Source: Bacteroides congonensis (GTDB taxonomy: Bacteria > Bacteroidota > Bacteroidia > Bacteroidales > Bacteroidaceae). From it: a stretch of DNA of 64,000 nucleotides. Made by a program: the position numbers and the translations under genes. The stretch is taken from contig NZ_FQXY01000011.1 of assembly GCF_900130125.1 (NCBI RefSeq), positions 1,306,748 to 1,370,747 of the forward strand. Reading direction: 5' to 3'. How positions within the stretch are numbered: the stretch's first letter is position 1; each line of letters starts with the position of its first letter. This document shows positions 51,439 through 60,504 of this stretch, in pieces. The notes under the pieces are model-generated. The model had not been told where the DNA came from. It worked only from the letters and a program-made list of their open reading frames with translations, and searched no databases.

Positions 51439-52533
51439 ATGCAGAATATGAAAAGAAATTATGTATATTTTTTGTTCACCTGTCTCTTGACATTTGTTGT
51501 GAGTGGTTGTGATACGGATATTGAACCTGAAGTTATACAGGCAGCTAATACTTATAATGAAGAATATTATCAGAACCTGCGTGAATATAAGAAAACAGAT
51601 CATGCTATTTGTTTCGGTTGGTATGCCGGTTATACTTCAGAAGCATCTCCTTCGCAGGGACTTCATTTCACAGGTCTGCCGGATAGTCTGGACATCGTCA
51701 GTCTGTGGTCAGGTATTCCTTCCAACAATCCGGCTTATGTAGAAACGAGTTATTATAACGAGCGTTATTTGCCGACTGCTTATGAGGAAATGAATTATAT
51801 CCGTACGGTAAAGGGGACTCGCGTTGTGATGTGTACGATTTGCCGTATTGGGAGTACGGAATTTCCTAAAACAGACGCAGGTATCGAGGCTTATGCTTTA
51901 CATCTTGTGAGATGTGTGTTGCGTAATGATCTGGATGGTTTGGACTTGGACTACGAACCGGAAGGCGACTGGTTGCAAAATGATAACTTTACAAAGTTTA
52001 TAAAGGTATTGGGAAATTATTTCGGTCCTCAATCGGGTACAGGCAAATTATTAATTGTTGACTTCTATAATCAGCTGCCTCCTAAGGAAACAGAACCTTA
52101 TGTCGATTATTTTGTACGACAATGTTACACCACCGGTAGTGCTCAAACTTTGCAATCTAAATTTGACCAGCTTAGCAGCTGGTGCCCTCCTGAAAAATTC
52201 GTTGCTACGGAGCAAATGGGATGGTACTGGCAGAATGGTGGAGTCGCATTTACGGAAGCTGATGGAAATAAAGTAGATTCATGGGGCAATCCAATCTATT
52301 CTGTAATAGGTATGGCACGCTGGAATCCTACACAAGGACGAAAAGGCGGATTCGGCGGATATTATTTTGAATATGAATACAATACCACTCGTCCTGCTAA
52401 TCAGGCTATAGGTGATAAAGAGAAAGCCGCTATTCCTTATTATAGTCTTCGGCGTGGTATTCAGGAACAAAATCCTGCCGGAAAGCCTGTACAACAGTCT
52501 ACTAAACAAGAAACAGAAGAAGAAAATGGATGA
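51439..52533 (+). CDS. GH18 family lipoprotein, endo-beta-N-acetylglucosaminidase-like
   Basis: This 364-residue lipoprotein (lipobox FVVSGC, acidic residues after the Cys) carries the GH18 active-site motif DGLDLDYE, with catalytic Glu at residue 173. The fold and companion genes resemble the endo-beta-N-acetylglucosaminidases (EndoH/F type) that Bacteroides uses to cut N-glycans at the cell surface. Chitinase activity cannot be excluded. It starts 15 bp after susD in the same operon. Start codons at 51439 and 51448 are both possible. Confidence 0.85.
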   Translation: MQNMKRNYVYFLFTCLLTFVVSGCDTDIEPEVIQAANTYNEEYYQNLREYKKTDHAICFGWYAGYTSEASPSQGLHFTGLPDSLDIVSLWSGIPSNNPAYVETSYYNERYLPTAYEEMNYIRTVKGTRVVMCTICRIGSTEFPKTDAGIEAYALHLVRCVLRNDLDGLDLDYEPEGDWLQNDNFTKFIKVLGNYFGPQSGTGKLLIVDFYNQLPPKETEPYVDYFVRQCYTTGSAQTLQSKFDQLSSWCPPEKFVATEQMGWYWQNGGVAFTEADGNKVDSWGNPIYSVIGMARWNPTQGRKGGFGGYYFEYEYNTTRPANQAIGDKEKAAIPYYSLRRGIQEQNPAGKPVQQSTKQETEEENG

Positions 52534-52546
52534 ATTTTAAATTTGT

Positions 52547-53770
52547 ATGCAAGGTATGAAAACATTGAATAATATAAAAAAGATATGGGGAGCTGCTTTG
52601 ATAGGAATAGCTTCTTTTATGCTGCAGGGATGCCAGGAAGCCGCTCAAAAAGGTGACGGGTTGTTAATGACCGGAACATCTTCGGATAGATTGGTGAAGT
52701 TTGCCATTGATGGATTTCCATCTGCGTATGCTGTTTCTGTGACTTCAACTTCTCGCGTTGAATCGGATATTCAGGTGAATCTGGCTGTTGATGCAAGTCT
52801 GGTTGATACTTATAATCAGGAAATGGGAACCAATTATTATCCCATTCCGGATAAATCATATACATTTGAAAATCCGGAGGTTACGATTTCAGCAGGACAG
52901 GCAATTTCTTCTGCTGCCTCTCTTTCAATTGCCGATGATTCGGATTTTGTTCCGGGACGTGTTTATTTGATACCGGTTACCATAAAAAGTGCGACGGGAG
53001 ATCTGGATATTATAGAAGCAGGACGTACTATTTTTCTGAAAGTATCCCGAACATTGCGCTTCCATGCTCCGTATGTAGGACAGGCTTCTATGGCTTATCA
53101 GTTTTTACTTCCAGAGCCTATTCCTTCATTGCCTACTTATACATGGGAAGTGAAGATTTACGCTACTCAATTTCGTTCTTCCGGAGCTTCCGGTACTACC
53201 CGTGTTTGCTCATTTGGAGGTAGTGAAGCGTCTGTAGAAGGGGGAGCGATTGATGATGGAGGCTTTAAATGTGACCAGAACCTGCTTCGTTTTGGTGAAG
53301 GAACGGATGAGCCGAACCAGTTGCATGTAACAACTAAACAGGGTAAAATGTCATCGAATACTCGCTTTGCTTTAAATACCTGGTATGCTGTTGCCTTGGT
53401 AAATGACGGCAGTACGTTGACATTGTATATCAATGGAGAGAAAGATAACTCAATGACAGTTGCTCCGTATGAATATGCGCTTTATGGAGTACAGATCGGT
53501 ATGCCTTCAAAAGGTTATCAATCTTCACAATTGTTTTATGGTCGTTTGAGTGAGATGCGCCTTTGGACTCGTCCTTTGTCTGCTCGTGAAATTAAAGCAA
53601 ATGTATGTGGGGTAGATCCTTCTACCAATGGGCTTGTGTCTTATTGGAGAATGAATGAAGGAGAAGGAACTACTTTCTATGATTTATCTCCGTCCAAGCG
53701 TGATATCAGTTATAAGAATGGAATCACGATTGACTGGACTTATGATGATACGAATAAATGTCTTGAATAA
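52547..53770 (+). CDS. DUF1735/LamG-domain surface lipoprotein 1
   Basis: This 407-residue lipoprotein (lipobox MLQGC) has an N-terminal DUF1735-like beta domain (about 30-165, AFAIDGFPSAY-type strands, IPVTIKSATG). A LamG/concanavalin-like domain fills the C-terminal half (WEVKIYATQFRSSGASGTT, FALNTWYAVALVNDGSTLTLYINGEKDN, GRLSEMRLWTRPLSAREIKAN, SYWRMNEGEG). Such proteins act as surface glycan-binding partners of SusCD complexes. It lies 13 bp after the GH18 gene, and the next gene is a homologous second copy. Confidence 0.85.
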   Translation: MQGMKTLNNIKKIWGAALIGIASFMLQGCQEAAQKGDGLLMTGTSSDRLVKFAIDGFPSAYAVSVTSTSRVESDIQVNLAVDASLVDTYNQEMGTNYYPIPDKSYTFENPEVTISAGQAISSAASLSIADDSDFVPGRVYLIPVTIKSATGDLDIIEAGRTIFLKVSRTLRFHAPYVGQASMAYQFLLPEPIPSLPTYTWEVKIYATQFRSSGASGTTRVCSFGGSEASVEGGAIDDGGFKCDQNLLRFGEGTDEPNQLHVTTKQGKMSSNTRFALNTWYAVALVNDGSTLTLYINGEKDNSMTVAPYEYALYGVQIGMPSKGYQSSQLFYGRLSEMRLWTRPLSAREIKANVCGVDPSTNGLVSYWRMNEGEGTTFYDLSPSKRDISYKNGITIDWTYDDTNKCLE

Positions 53771-53794
53771 GGTAATAATAAATGAATAGACTGT

Positions 53795-55072
53795 ATGATA
53801 ATGAAAAACAATATAAATAGATTAACTCTCCTTTTGCTTGTTTTATTGGGAGGAGTAGGATTCACATCCTGTTCGGATGATGACAATGATTTTATTGAAT
53901 TGCCGACAATAGAGATGCCACAGTCGGAAGCAGGACTTGTTTCTATTGATTATAGGGAGATACTGGATGCAGGAAGCTATGTTTATGATTATACTATCAA
54001 ACTGGATAAACCTGCTGCTACTACTTTATTGTGTGACATTGCCGTGGACGAAAGTATGGTAGAGGCTTATAATGCTGCAAATAACACGTCTTATAAGATG
54101 ATGCCCGCTTTTGTCTATGAGTTGCAAGCTAAAAATGCGATAGTGAAGGCAGGACAGCAAGAATCCAATTCCTTATCAGTTAAGTTTTCATCATTGTTCG
54201 GTTTGGTGGAAGGTGAAGAATATTTGCTTCCTATTGTTGCAACAATAGATGAAACATGTGTAGGACAATTTGTAACGGACACTCGTTCTGTTTCTTATTT
54301 TACGATTAGCATTGATGGGGAATTGGATTATATACCGGGATTGAATATGAGTTCTTATTCAACGGATATGTATCGTACGTTAAGTTTTGCCAATGATGAA
54401 GTCGTTACGATTGAAGATAATACACATACGTTTGAAATGCTTATATATCCATATAGCTGGCACAGTGGAACTAATTACATTGGTACATGGCGTGGTAAAG
54501 ATACCAACCATAATAATGAGGTTTTTAGTGGTTGTGAACTACGTGTAAGCGGTACAGCGGGAGCATCTAATATCGGTAATCGTCAATGTGACTTGACATT
54601 GGCTAATCAAAATATAAAGTTGCCGGCTAATCAATGGGTAAGATTGACCATTACTTGTGACGGAACAAAAACCGGCCAGAATACAGATGTTGCTTATCGT
54701 TTATATGTTAACGGTGAGGAAGTTGCTTCTGCAAAACCGACCAAACGTTGGGGGCCATCCTCTTCTCAAAGATTCAAGGTGGGATATACGTTGACCGGTA
54801 TTCAATTTGGTAATACATCAAGTATGTATTTTGATGGTCTGATTTCTGATATTCGTATGTGGAAGAAATGTCTGACAGCGGAAGAAGTGAAAGCTAACTT
54901 GCGTACAATAGCTTCTCCATCTTCTTCGGATTTATATGGCTATTGGAAATTGGATGAAGGAGAAGGAAATACATTGAAGGACAGTTCGGGTAATGGGCGT
55001 GATTTAACTTTCCCGGCTTCGGCAAATATCAGCTGGAATGCAGAATTCAATGATTTGCCTCAAGATAATTAA
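53795..55072 (+). CDS. DUF1735/LamG-domain surface lipoprotein 2
   Basis: This 425-residue homologue of the preceding protein has lipobox GFTSC. The next residues, SDDDND, form the acidic export signal that directs Bacteroides lipoproteins to the cell surface. DUF1735 (about 40-180) precedes a LamG domain (about 200-415; NQWVRLTITCDGTKTGQ, YRLYVNGEEVAS, MYFDGLISDIRMWKKCLTAEEVKANL, YGYWKLDEGEGN). Two tandem copies suggest binding of two parts of the glycan or of different glycans. A hairpin follows in the gap before the DUF1573 gene. Confidence 0.85.
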   Translation: MIMKNNINRLTLLLLVLLGGVGFTSCSDDDNDFIELPTIEMPQSEAGLVSIDYREILDAGSYVYDYTIKLDKPAATTLLCDIAVDESMVEAYNAANNTSYKMMPAFVYELQAKNAIVKAGQQESNSLSVKFSSLFGLVEGEEYLLPIVATIDETCVGQFVTDTRSVSYFTISIDGELDYIPGLNMSSYSTDMYRTLSFANDEVVTIEDNTHTFEMLIYPYSWHSGTNYIGTWRGKDTNHNNEVFSGCELRVSGTAGASNIGNRQCDLTLANQNIKLPANQWVRLTITCDGTKTGQNTDVAYRLYVNGEEVASAKPTKRWGPSSSQRFKVGYTLTGIQFGNTSSMYFDGLISDIRMWKKCLTAEEVKANLRTIASPSSSDLYGYWKLDEGEGNTLKDSSGNGRDLTFPASANISWNAEFNDLPQDN

Positions 55073-55083
55073 AATGTAAATTT

Positions 55084-55122
55084 ATATTGGGAGTTATTGT
55101 GTTTTTACGTAACTCCCAATAT
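55084..55122 (+). terminator. Intergenic hairpin between LamG and DUF1573 genes
   Basis: ATATTGGGAGTT (55084-55095) pairs perfectly with AACTCCCAATAT (55111-55122), leaving a 15-base loop. No T-run follows, so it may stabilise or partly terminate the mRNA, which would lower expression of the last two operon genes. Confidence 0.55.
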
Positions 55123-55134
55123 TAACTTAAAGAA

Positions 55135-56214
55135 ATGATGATGAAACGTTTTATGTCAGCTTTGATCGTTTTACTGTGCTCTACTGTTGGCGTATGTGCC
55201 CAACAACAGGGAAAAGCTGTATTGCGTTTTGATACTACTACTTGGAATTTTGGTAATATTCAGGAAACAGGAGGCAAAGTGAGTTATACTTTTCATTTTA
55301 CTAATATGCATACTTCTCCGGTTGTGATTGAAGAAGTGATTTCAACTTGTGGGTGTGCCATTCCTGTTTATAGTAAACAACCTGTAAAATCAGGGCATAC
55401 AGGTACTATTACCGTAACATTCGATCCTAAAGGGCGGACAAACTTTTTCTCTAAGAGTATAAGGGTTGTTTCTAATTCAGGGCAAAGTGTCAATACTCTT
55501 TGGGTAAAAGGTACGATACATACAATGAATCGTATAGAAGATGAATATCCTTATTCTTTATCATCAGATATTCTGGCAGACCGAATGACTCTATCTTATG
55601 ATCTGTTACAACAGAATGGGAGACCGAAACAATTAGAAATTAGAATCTATAACCGATCGGATAAAATGGTCAAGTTGTCATACTCGCTGTTGGATAAGAG
55701 TGGGTGTCTGTCGATATCTATGCCATCATTTCTTCAAGGTCGATCTTGTGCGTCTATAAAAATAACGGCTTCTCCTTTAAAAGGCTTTTACGGTACATTT
55801 AAAGATAAGATTATTATTACTGCCAATTCCGTACACAGTTCTCCTATACAAATCTTTGGTACAGTGATTGATGATATGAGAAAAGTGAGCACGGCAACTG
55901 CTCCCCGGATGAAGTGTTCACAGTCTTATTTAAATTTGGGGAATATCTCATTAAAAAAGCATATTCAGAGAAAAGTTAAAGTTACTAATGAAGGGGCGAA
56001 TCCTCTTATTATCCGTAAAATAGAATGTCCGGAATTTGTTTCTACTAATATCCGGGGTGAAAAGGTTTTGAAGCAAAATGAGTGTTTGGAGGTTCTGTTT
56101 GAATTAAATGTATCATCTTCAAACCATCTATTGGATGCAAAGGTCAAGTTGATAACAAATGATACTCATCAGCCTGTACATACAGTTATATTTGAAGGAG
56201 AAATGGGTAAGTAG
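55135..56214 (+). CDS. DUF1573-domain secreted protein
   Basis: This 359-residue protein has a signal peptide (MKRFMSALIVLLCSTVGVCA). At least two DUF1573/ASH-like Ig modules follow: FGNIQETGGKVSYTFHFTN...ISTCGCAIP near 40-75, and YLNLGNISLKKHIQRKVKVTNEGANPLIIRKI near 260-295. The Cys pair in STCGCA is a typical family feature. Function is unknown; these proteins are frequent at the ends of Bacteroides glycan loci and may be periplasmic binding or assembly factors. Three consecutive ATG codons make the exact start uncertain by two residues. Confidence 0.85.
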   Translation: MMMKRFMSALIVLLCSTVGVCAQQQGKAVLRFDTTTWNFGNIQETGGKVSYTFHFTNMHTSPVVIEEVISTCGCAIPVYSKQPVKSGHTGTITVTFDPKGRTNFFSKSIRVVSNSGQSVNTLWVKGTIHTMNRIEDEYPYSLSSDILADRMTLSYDLLQQNGRPKQLEIRIYNRSDKMVKLSYSLLDKSGCLSISMPSFLQGRSCASIKITASPLKGFYGTFKDKIIITANSVHSSPIQIFGTVIDDMRKVSTATAPRMKCSQSYLNLGNISLKKHIQRKVKVTNEGANPLIIRKIECPEFVSTNIRGEKVLKQNECLEVLFELNVSSSNHLLDAKVKLITNDTHQPVHTVIFEGEMGK

Positions 56215-56287
56215 GGTTGAATATCTCTATTTGAAAGATTAGAAATACACTATAAATTAATTGAGTCATTTTACTATATATAACATT

Positions 56288-58636
56288 ATGATAAAACGAT
56301 TGTATATCTTGGTGATAGTACAGATGGTATGTACTTTGGGGTTTACTCAATCCTCTTCCTCGTTACCTGCTTACAAAGATCCCAGTTTGTCAATAGATAT
56401 AAGACTTTCAGATTTACTTTCCCGCATGACTTTAGAAGAAAAGGTCGGTCAGTTACTTTGTCCTTTAGGTTGGGAAATGTATGAAATCCATGGTAGTGAG
56501 GTTCATCCTTCCGGAAAGTTCAAGCAATTGATTAAAGAAAGAAAAGTAGGAATGCTTTGGGCAACCTATCGGGCTGACCCGTGGACAAAGAAAACATTGG
56601 AAAACGGACTTAAACCTGAATTGGCAGCTAAGGCAGGAAACGCGTTACAAAAATATGTAATTGAGAATACCCGTCTGGGGATTCCTGTCTTCCTCGCGGA
56701 AGAAGCCCCTCATGGGCATATGGCTATTGGAACTACTGTCTTTCCTACCGGCATAGGAATGGCGGCAACATGGGCTCCTGAATTAATTAAAGAGGTAGGG
56801 CGGGTCATCGCTAAAGAAATCCGTTCCCAGGGCGGGCATATCAGTTACGGGCCTGTGCTTGATTTGACCCATGATCCTAGATGGTCGCGTGTGGAAGAAA
56901 CTTTCGGTGAAGACCCTGTGTTGAGCGGTACTTTAGGAGCTGCTATGGTTGCCGGATTAGGTGGCGGCAACTTGTCACAGGAATATGCTACCATAGCTAC
57001 TTTGAAGCATTTCCTGGCTTATGCAGTGCCGGAGGGCGGGCAGAATGGCAATTATGCGTCAATAGGCGTCCGGGATTTGCATCAGAATTTTCTACTCCCT
57101 TTTCGTCAGGCAATAGATGCAGGAGCGCTATCCGTAATGACTTCCTATAATTCAATTGATGGTGTTCCTTGTACGTCAAATCATTATCTGTTGACTCAAC
57201 TGCTACGTAACGAATGGAATTTTCGTGGATTTGTAGTATCGGATTTGTATAGTATCGAAGGGATTCACGAAAGTCATTTTGTGGCTCCGACCAAAGAAAA
57301 TGCCGCGGTACAGGCTGTTACGGCAGGTGTAGATGTGGATTTGGGCGGAGATGCTTATACGAGCCTTTGTCATGCGGTTCAGAGCGGGCAAGTTGACGAA
57401 GCGGTAATTGATACGGCCGTCTGCCGGGTGTTGCGGATGAAATTCGAGATGGGGTTGTTTGAACATCCTTATGTCGATCCGAAGATGGCAGCGAGGGAAG
57501 TACGTAGCAGGGAGAGCATTGAATTGGCACGGAAAATAGCTCAGGCTTCTATCACTCTGCTTGAGAATAAGAACTCCATATTGCCTTTGCGTAAAGATAT
57601 AAATAAGATAGCCGTCATTGGCCCTAATGCTGATAATCAGTATAATATGTTAGGAGATTATACTGCACCCCAAGAAGACGGGAATGTAAAAACCGTACTT
57701 GACGGGATTGTTGCCAAACTTTCTCCATCGCGTGTAGAATATGTGAAAGGCTGCGCTATCCGTGATACTACAATAAATGAAATAGAGAAAGCGGTCGAAG
57801 CTGCCCTGCGTTCCGAAGTTGTAATTGCAGTAGTGGGGGGCTCTAGTGCCCGTGATTTTAAAACGAGCTATAAGGAGACAGGAGCGGCAGTTGCGGATAA
57901 AGGCAATATCAGCGATATGGAATGTGGTGAAGGGTTTGACCGTGCCACTTTGTCTTTACTTGGCAGGCAGCAAGAATTATTAGAAGCCTTGAAGCGGACA
58001 GGAAAGCCCTTGGTTGTAGTTTATATTGAAGGTCGTCCGTTAGAAAAGAATTGGCCGGCAGAATATGCCGACGCACTACTGACCGCTTATTATCCCGGTC
58101 AGGAAGGGGGAAATGCCATAGCTGATGTCTTGTTCGGGGACTATAATCCGGCAGGCCGTCTGCCAATTACCGTACCTCGTTCGGTAGGACAAATACCTGT
58201 ATATTATAATAAGAAAGCACCTCAAAACCATGATTATGTAGAAATGTCCGCATTGCCGTTATATGCTTTTGGTTATGGACTAAGCTATACCACTTTTGAA
58301 TACTCGGGTTTGCAGGTAACTTCTACATCTCCTTATCATTATGAAGTTTCATTTAGGGTGGAGAATACAGGAAAATATGATGGTGAAGAAGTGGCGCAAC
58401 TTTATATAAGAGATGAATATGCTTCAGTTGTACAGCCAATGAAGCAGTTGAAGCAGTTTAAACGTTTTTTCTTAAAGAAAGGAGAGAAAAAGCCAATTAC
58501 TTTCACCTTGACAAAAGATGAACTATCCATTATCAATCAGAAGTTGGAAAAAGTTGTTGAACCTGGAACCTTTCAGATAATGGTTGGTTGTTCTTCGGAT
58601 GATATCAGATTGAAAGATTCTATTTTAGTAAGATGA
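56288..58636 (+). CDS. GH3 family glycoside hydrolase (beta-glucosidase-like)
   Basis: I start at ATG 56288 (MIKRLYILVIVQMVCTLGFTQ, a signal peptide; 782 residues). The upstream in-frame start is TTG and would bury the signal. The family layout is complete: an N-terminal barrel (SDLLSRMTLEEKVGQL, DLTHDPRWSRVEETFGEDP), the nucleophile Asp at about 319 in GFVVSDLYSIEG, the alpha/beta sandwich (KIAVIGPNADNQYNMLGDY), and a C-terminal FnIII-like domain (VSFRVENTGKYDGEEVAQLYI). It probably removes terminal beta-linked sugars in the periplasm. The exact sugar (glucose, xylose or GlcNAc) cannot be read. Confidence 0.92.
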   Translation: MIKRLYILVIVQMVCTLGFTQSSSSLPAYKDPSLSIDIRLSDLLSRMTLEEKVGQLLCPLGWEMYEIHGSEVHPSGKFKQLIKERKVGMLWATYRADPWTKKTLENGLKPELAAKAGNALQKYVIENTRLGIPVFLAEEAPHGHMAIGTTVFPTGIGMAATWAPELIKEVGRVIAKEIRSQGGHISYGPVLDLTHDPRWSRVEETFGEDPVLSGTLGAAMVAGLGGGNLSQEYATIATLKHFLAYAVPEGGQNGNYASIGVRDLHQNFLLPFRQAIDAGALSVMTSYNSIDGVPCTSNHYLLTQLLRNEWNFRGFVVSDLYSIEGIHESHFVAPTKENAAVQAVTAGVDVDLGGDAYTSLCHAVQSGQVDEAVIDTAVCRVLRMKFEMGLFEHPYVDPKMAAREVRSRESIELARKIAQASITLLENKNSILPLRKDINKIAVIGPNADNQYNMLGDYTAPQEDGNVKTVLDGIVAKLSPSRVEYVKGCAIRDTTINEIEKAVEAALRSEVVIAVVGGSSARDFKTSYKETGAAVADKGNISDMECGEGFDRATLSLLGRQQELLEALKRTGKPLVVVYIEGRPLEKNWPAEYADALLTAYYPGQEGGNAIADVLFGDYNPAGRLPITVPRSVGQIPVYYNKKAPQNHDYVEMSALPLYAFGYGLSYTTFEYSGLQVTSTSPYHYEVSFRVENTGKYDGEEVAQLYIRDEYASVVQPMKQLKQFKRFFLKKGEKKPITFTLTKDELSIINQKLEKVVEPGTFQIMVGCSSDDIRLKDSILVR

Positions 58637-58686
58637 GTAACTGACGTATATTCATTTTTCTAAAATAACTTTTATTGCTGCTATTA

Positions 58687-58718
58687 TTTGTTTTTTTATC
58701 CAAAAGCATCTACTTTTG
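58687..58718 (+). promoter_or_regulatory. Housekeeping promoter of the second ECF sigma gene
   Basis: TTTG at 58687-58690, a 20-bp spacer and TACTTTTG at 58711-58718 match the consensus fully. It places transcription start just before ATG 58754 and rules out the TTG start at 58688, which overlaps the -33 element. Confidence 0.75.
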
Positions 58719-58753
58719 GCTTCCATAAAAATGATAATAACCGCAAATCTCTG

Positions 58754-59293
58754 ATGACACATATTGGTGAACAAGAAAAGAAGAAGAAATTCGAGCAATT
58801 TTTCATTCTTACTTTTCCGAAGGTAAAGGCTTTTGCATGGAAGATTTTACATTCGGAGGAGGATGCTGAAGATATTGCTCAGGATATATTTGTCAAGCTG
58901 TGGGATAATCCGGAAATATGGGAGAACAAGGAAACATGGGATAGCTATATCTATACGATGGCCCGTAATCAGATTTATAACTTTTTGAAACATCAGTCGG
59001 TAGAGCTTAGCTATCAGGAGAAGTTGTCTCAGGAAGATTCTCCTTCTTTTGAATTTGATACATACGACAAACTTTATGCGAAGGAACTGCAACTTTTGAT
59101 AAAGCTTACTTTGGATAACATGCCGGAACAACGTAGAAAAGTGTTTTCTATGAGTCGGAAAAACGGTATGAGCAATCAGGAAATCGCTGATAGACTGCAA
59201 CTTTCTGTCCGTACAGTGGAGCGCCACATCTATCTTGCACTACAAGAATTAAAAAAAGTCATCTTAATTGCATTTTTTTTCTATTTCGGTTGA
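58754..59293 (+). CDS. ECF-type RNA polymerase sigma factor (second locus)
   Basis: This 179-residue factor starts at MTHIGEQEKKKKFEQF. Region 2 is FILTFPKVKAFAWKILHSEEDAEDIAQDIFVKLWD in substance (residues about 16-50), and region 4 is LDNMPEQRRKVFSMSRKNGMSNQEIADRLQLSVRTVERHI in substance (about 118-158). Unlike the first locus, it lies directly upstream of its own fecR on the same strand. It should direct RNA polymerase to the fecR promoter at 59297. Confidence 0.92.
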   Translation: MTHIGEQEKKKKFEQFFILTFPKVKAFAWKILHSEEDAEDIAQDIFVKLWDNPEIWENKETWDSYIYTMARNQIYNFLKHQSVELSYQEKLSQEDSPSFEFDTYDKLYAKELQLLIKLTLDNMPEQRRKVFSMSRKNGMSNQEIADRLQLSVRTVERHIYLALQELKKVILIAFFFYFG

Positions 59294-59296
59294 GTA

Positions 59297-59325
59297 GTCC
59301 GTTTTAGCAAGTTGTCTATATTATA
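59297..59325 (+). promoter_or_regulatory. ECF-type promoter of the second fecR
   Basis: GTCCGTTTT at 59297-59305 and TATTATA at 59319-59325 resemble the first locus motif (GTCCTTTT, TATTATA). Spacing is 2 bp shorter, which suggests related but separate recognition. Confidence 0.5.
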
Positions 59326-59340
59326 TAAGGCAAATCTAAA

Positions 59341-60330
59341 ATGAAGAATTATATTCAAAAAATTATCAATGTATTCACAGCTTCCGGGCATAGTGAGAAT
59401 GTAACCAAAGAAGTACATCAATGGTTATTGGATGAAGAACATGCTGATGAGAAAGAGGCGGCATTGAATGCATTATGGAAAGAAACAGAAGGAAAAGTTG
59501 ATTCAGGCACATGGACTTCTTTGGAAAATGTATATAGTAAAATCGGTGTATCTGCCGGTACTAAAAAACAGTATAGGTTATTTCCCTGGAAATATGTGGC
59601 AGCAGTCGCTGTGTTTGTTGTAACTGTGTCCGGTACCTTCTGGTTGACAAGGAATGCATTTAATGAGGAGACAATCGCAATGATTGAACAATATATTCCT
59701 GATGGCAAAACACGTGAGTTAGAATTACCGGATGGTAGCCGTGTCCATGTAAATTCCGGAACCCTACTGCTTTATCCGGACGCCTTTAAGGGAGATACCC
59801 GTACTGTTTATTTGGTCGGTGAGGCCGATTTTAAAGTAAAGAAGAATCCGAATAAGCCATTTATTGTACGGTCTGCGAATATGTCTGTAACAGCTTTGGG
59901 GACGGAATTTAATGTAGCCGCCTATCCGGAAGCACCGGAAATTGTTGCTACCTTGATTCAAGGTAAGGTAAAAGTGGGGTATGAACAATCTGATAATTTT
60001 TATATTTTGAACCCAGGGCAACAGGTAATTTATAACCGGAAAACCGCTCAAAGTAAAATTGCGGATGCTAACCTGGAAGATGTGACAGCCTGGCAGAGAG
60101 GACAGATCGTATTCCGCGGAAGTACAATGGAAGAGATTTTGCAGACTTTGGAAAGACGTTTTGATATAACTTTCCAATATAGTACAAGCTTGTTTACTAA
60201 CGATAAATATAATTTCAGCTTTAGTGCGAATGCAGATATTGAAGAAGTGATGGAAGTGATGAAAGAAGTCACCGGAAAATTCACTTATAAGATAGATAAA
60301 AATATTTGCTATATGAAAATTGTGAGATAG
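59341..60330 (+). CDS. FecR-family anti-sigma factor (second locus)
   Basis: This 329-residue protein has an N-terminal cytoplasmic sigma-binding domain (about 1-80), a membrane helix near 83-102 (VAAVAVFVVTVSGTFWLT) and the periplasmic FecR domain (RELELPDGSRVHVNSGTLLLYP, VYLVGEADFKVKKNPNKPFIV, VTALGTEFNVAAYPEAPEIVATLIQGKVKV). A DUF4974 end follows (GQIVFRGSTMEEILQTLERRFDITFQYS). It should couple the next SusC transporter's STN domain to the sigma factor encoded just upstream. Confidence 0.93.
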   Translation: MKNYIQKIINVFTASGHSENVTKEVHQWLLDEEHADEKEAALNALWKETEGKVDSGTWTSLENVYSKIGVSAGTKKQYRLFPWKYVAAVAVFVVTVSGTFWLTRNAFNEETIAMIEQYIPDGKTRELELPDGSRVHVNSGTLLLYPDAFKGDTRTVYLVGEADFKVKKNPNKPFIVRSANMSVTALGTEFNVAAYPEAPEIVATLIQGKVKVGYEQSDNFYILNPGQQVIYNRKTAQSKIADANLEDVTAWQRGQIVFRGSTMEEILQTLERRFDITFQYSTSLFTNDKYNFSFSANADIEEVMEVMKEVTGKFTYKIDKNICYMKIVR

Positions 60331-60369
60331 AACAAGATTGTTGATTGTTTAACCTTAAAATATATCATT

Positions 60370-60414
60370 ATGTAAAAAAGTATCCGGAACAAGGATGCCG
60401 CCTGGTTCCGGATA
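60370..60414 (+). promoter_or_regulatory. Leader start-stop codon pair and hairpin before susC (second locus)
   Basis: ACCTTAAAATA precedes an ATG immediately followed by TAA (60370-60375). Then TATCCGGAAC (60381-60390) pairs perfectly with GTTCCGGATA (60405-60414). The first locus has the same order, so this is a conserved leader design. Confidence 0.55.
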
Positions 60415-60504
60415 TGAAATAAGTTTTTTAGTATTAAAAAGTAAAATACTAGATTTTTGATAGAATTAATATTATGAGTTTAACACTAAAAACGCTACGA
60501 AGAT

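Noticed and set aside
58688..58753. TTG start of the second ECF sigma gene
   Set aside because: It lies in the -33 element of a consensus promoter; ATG 58754 begins at the normal family start.
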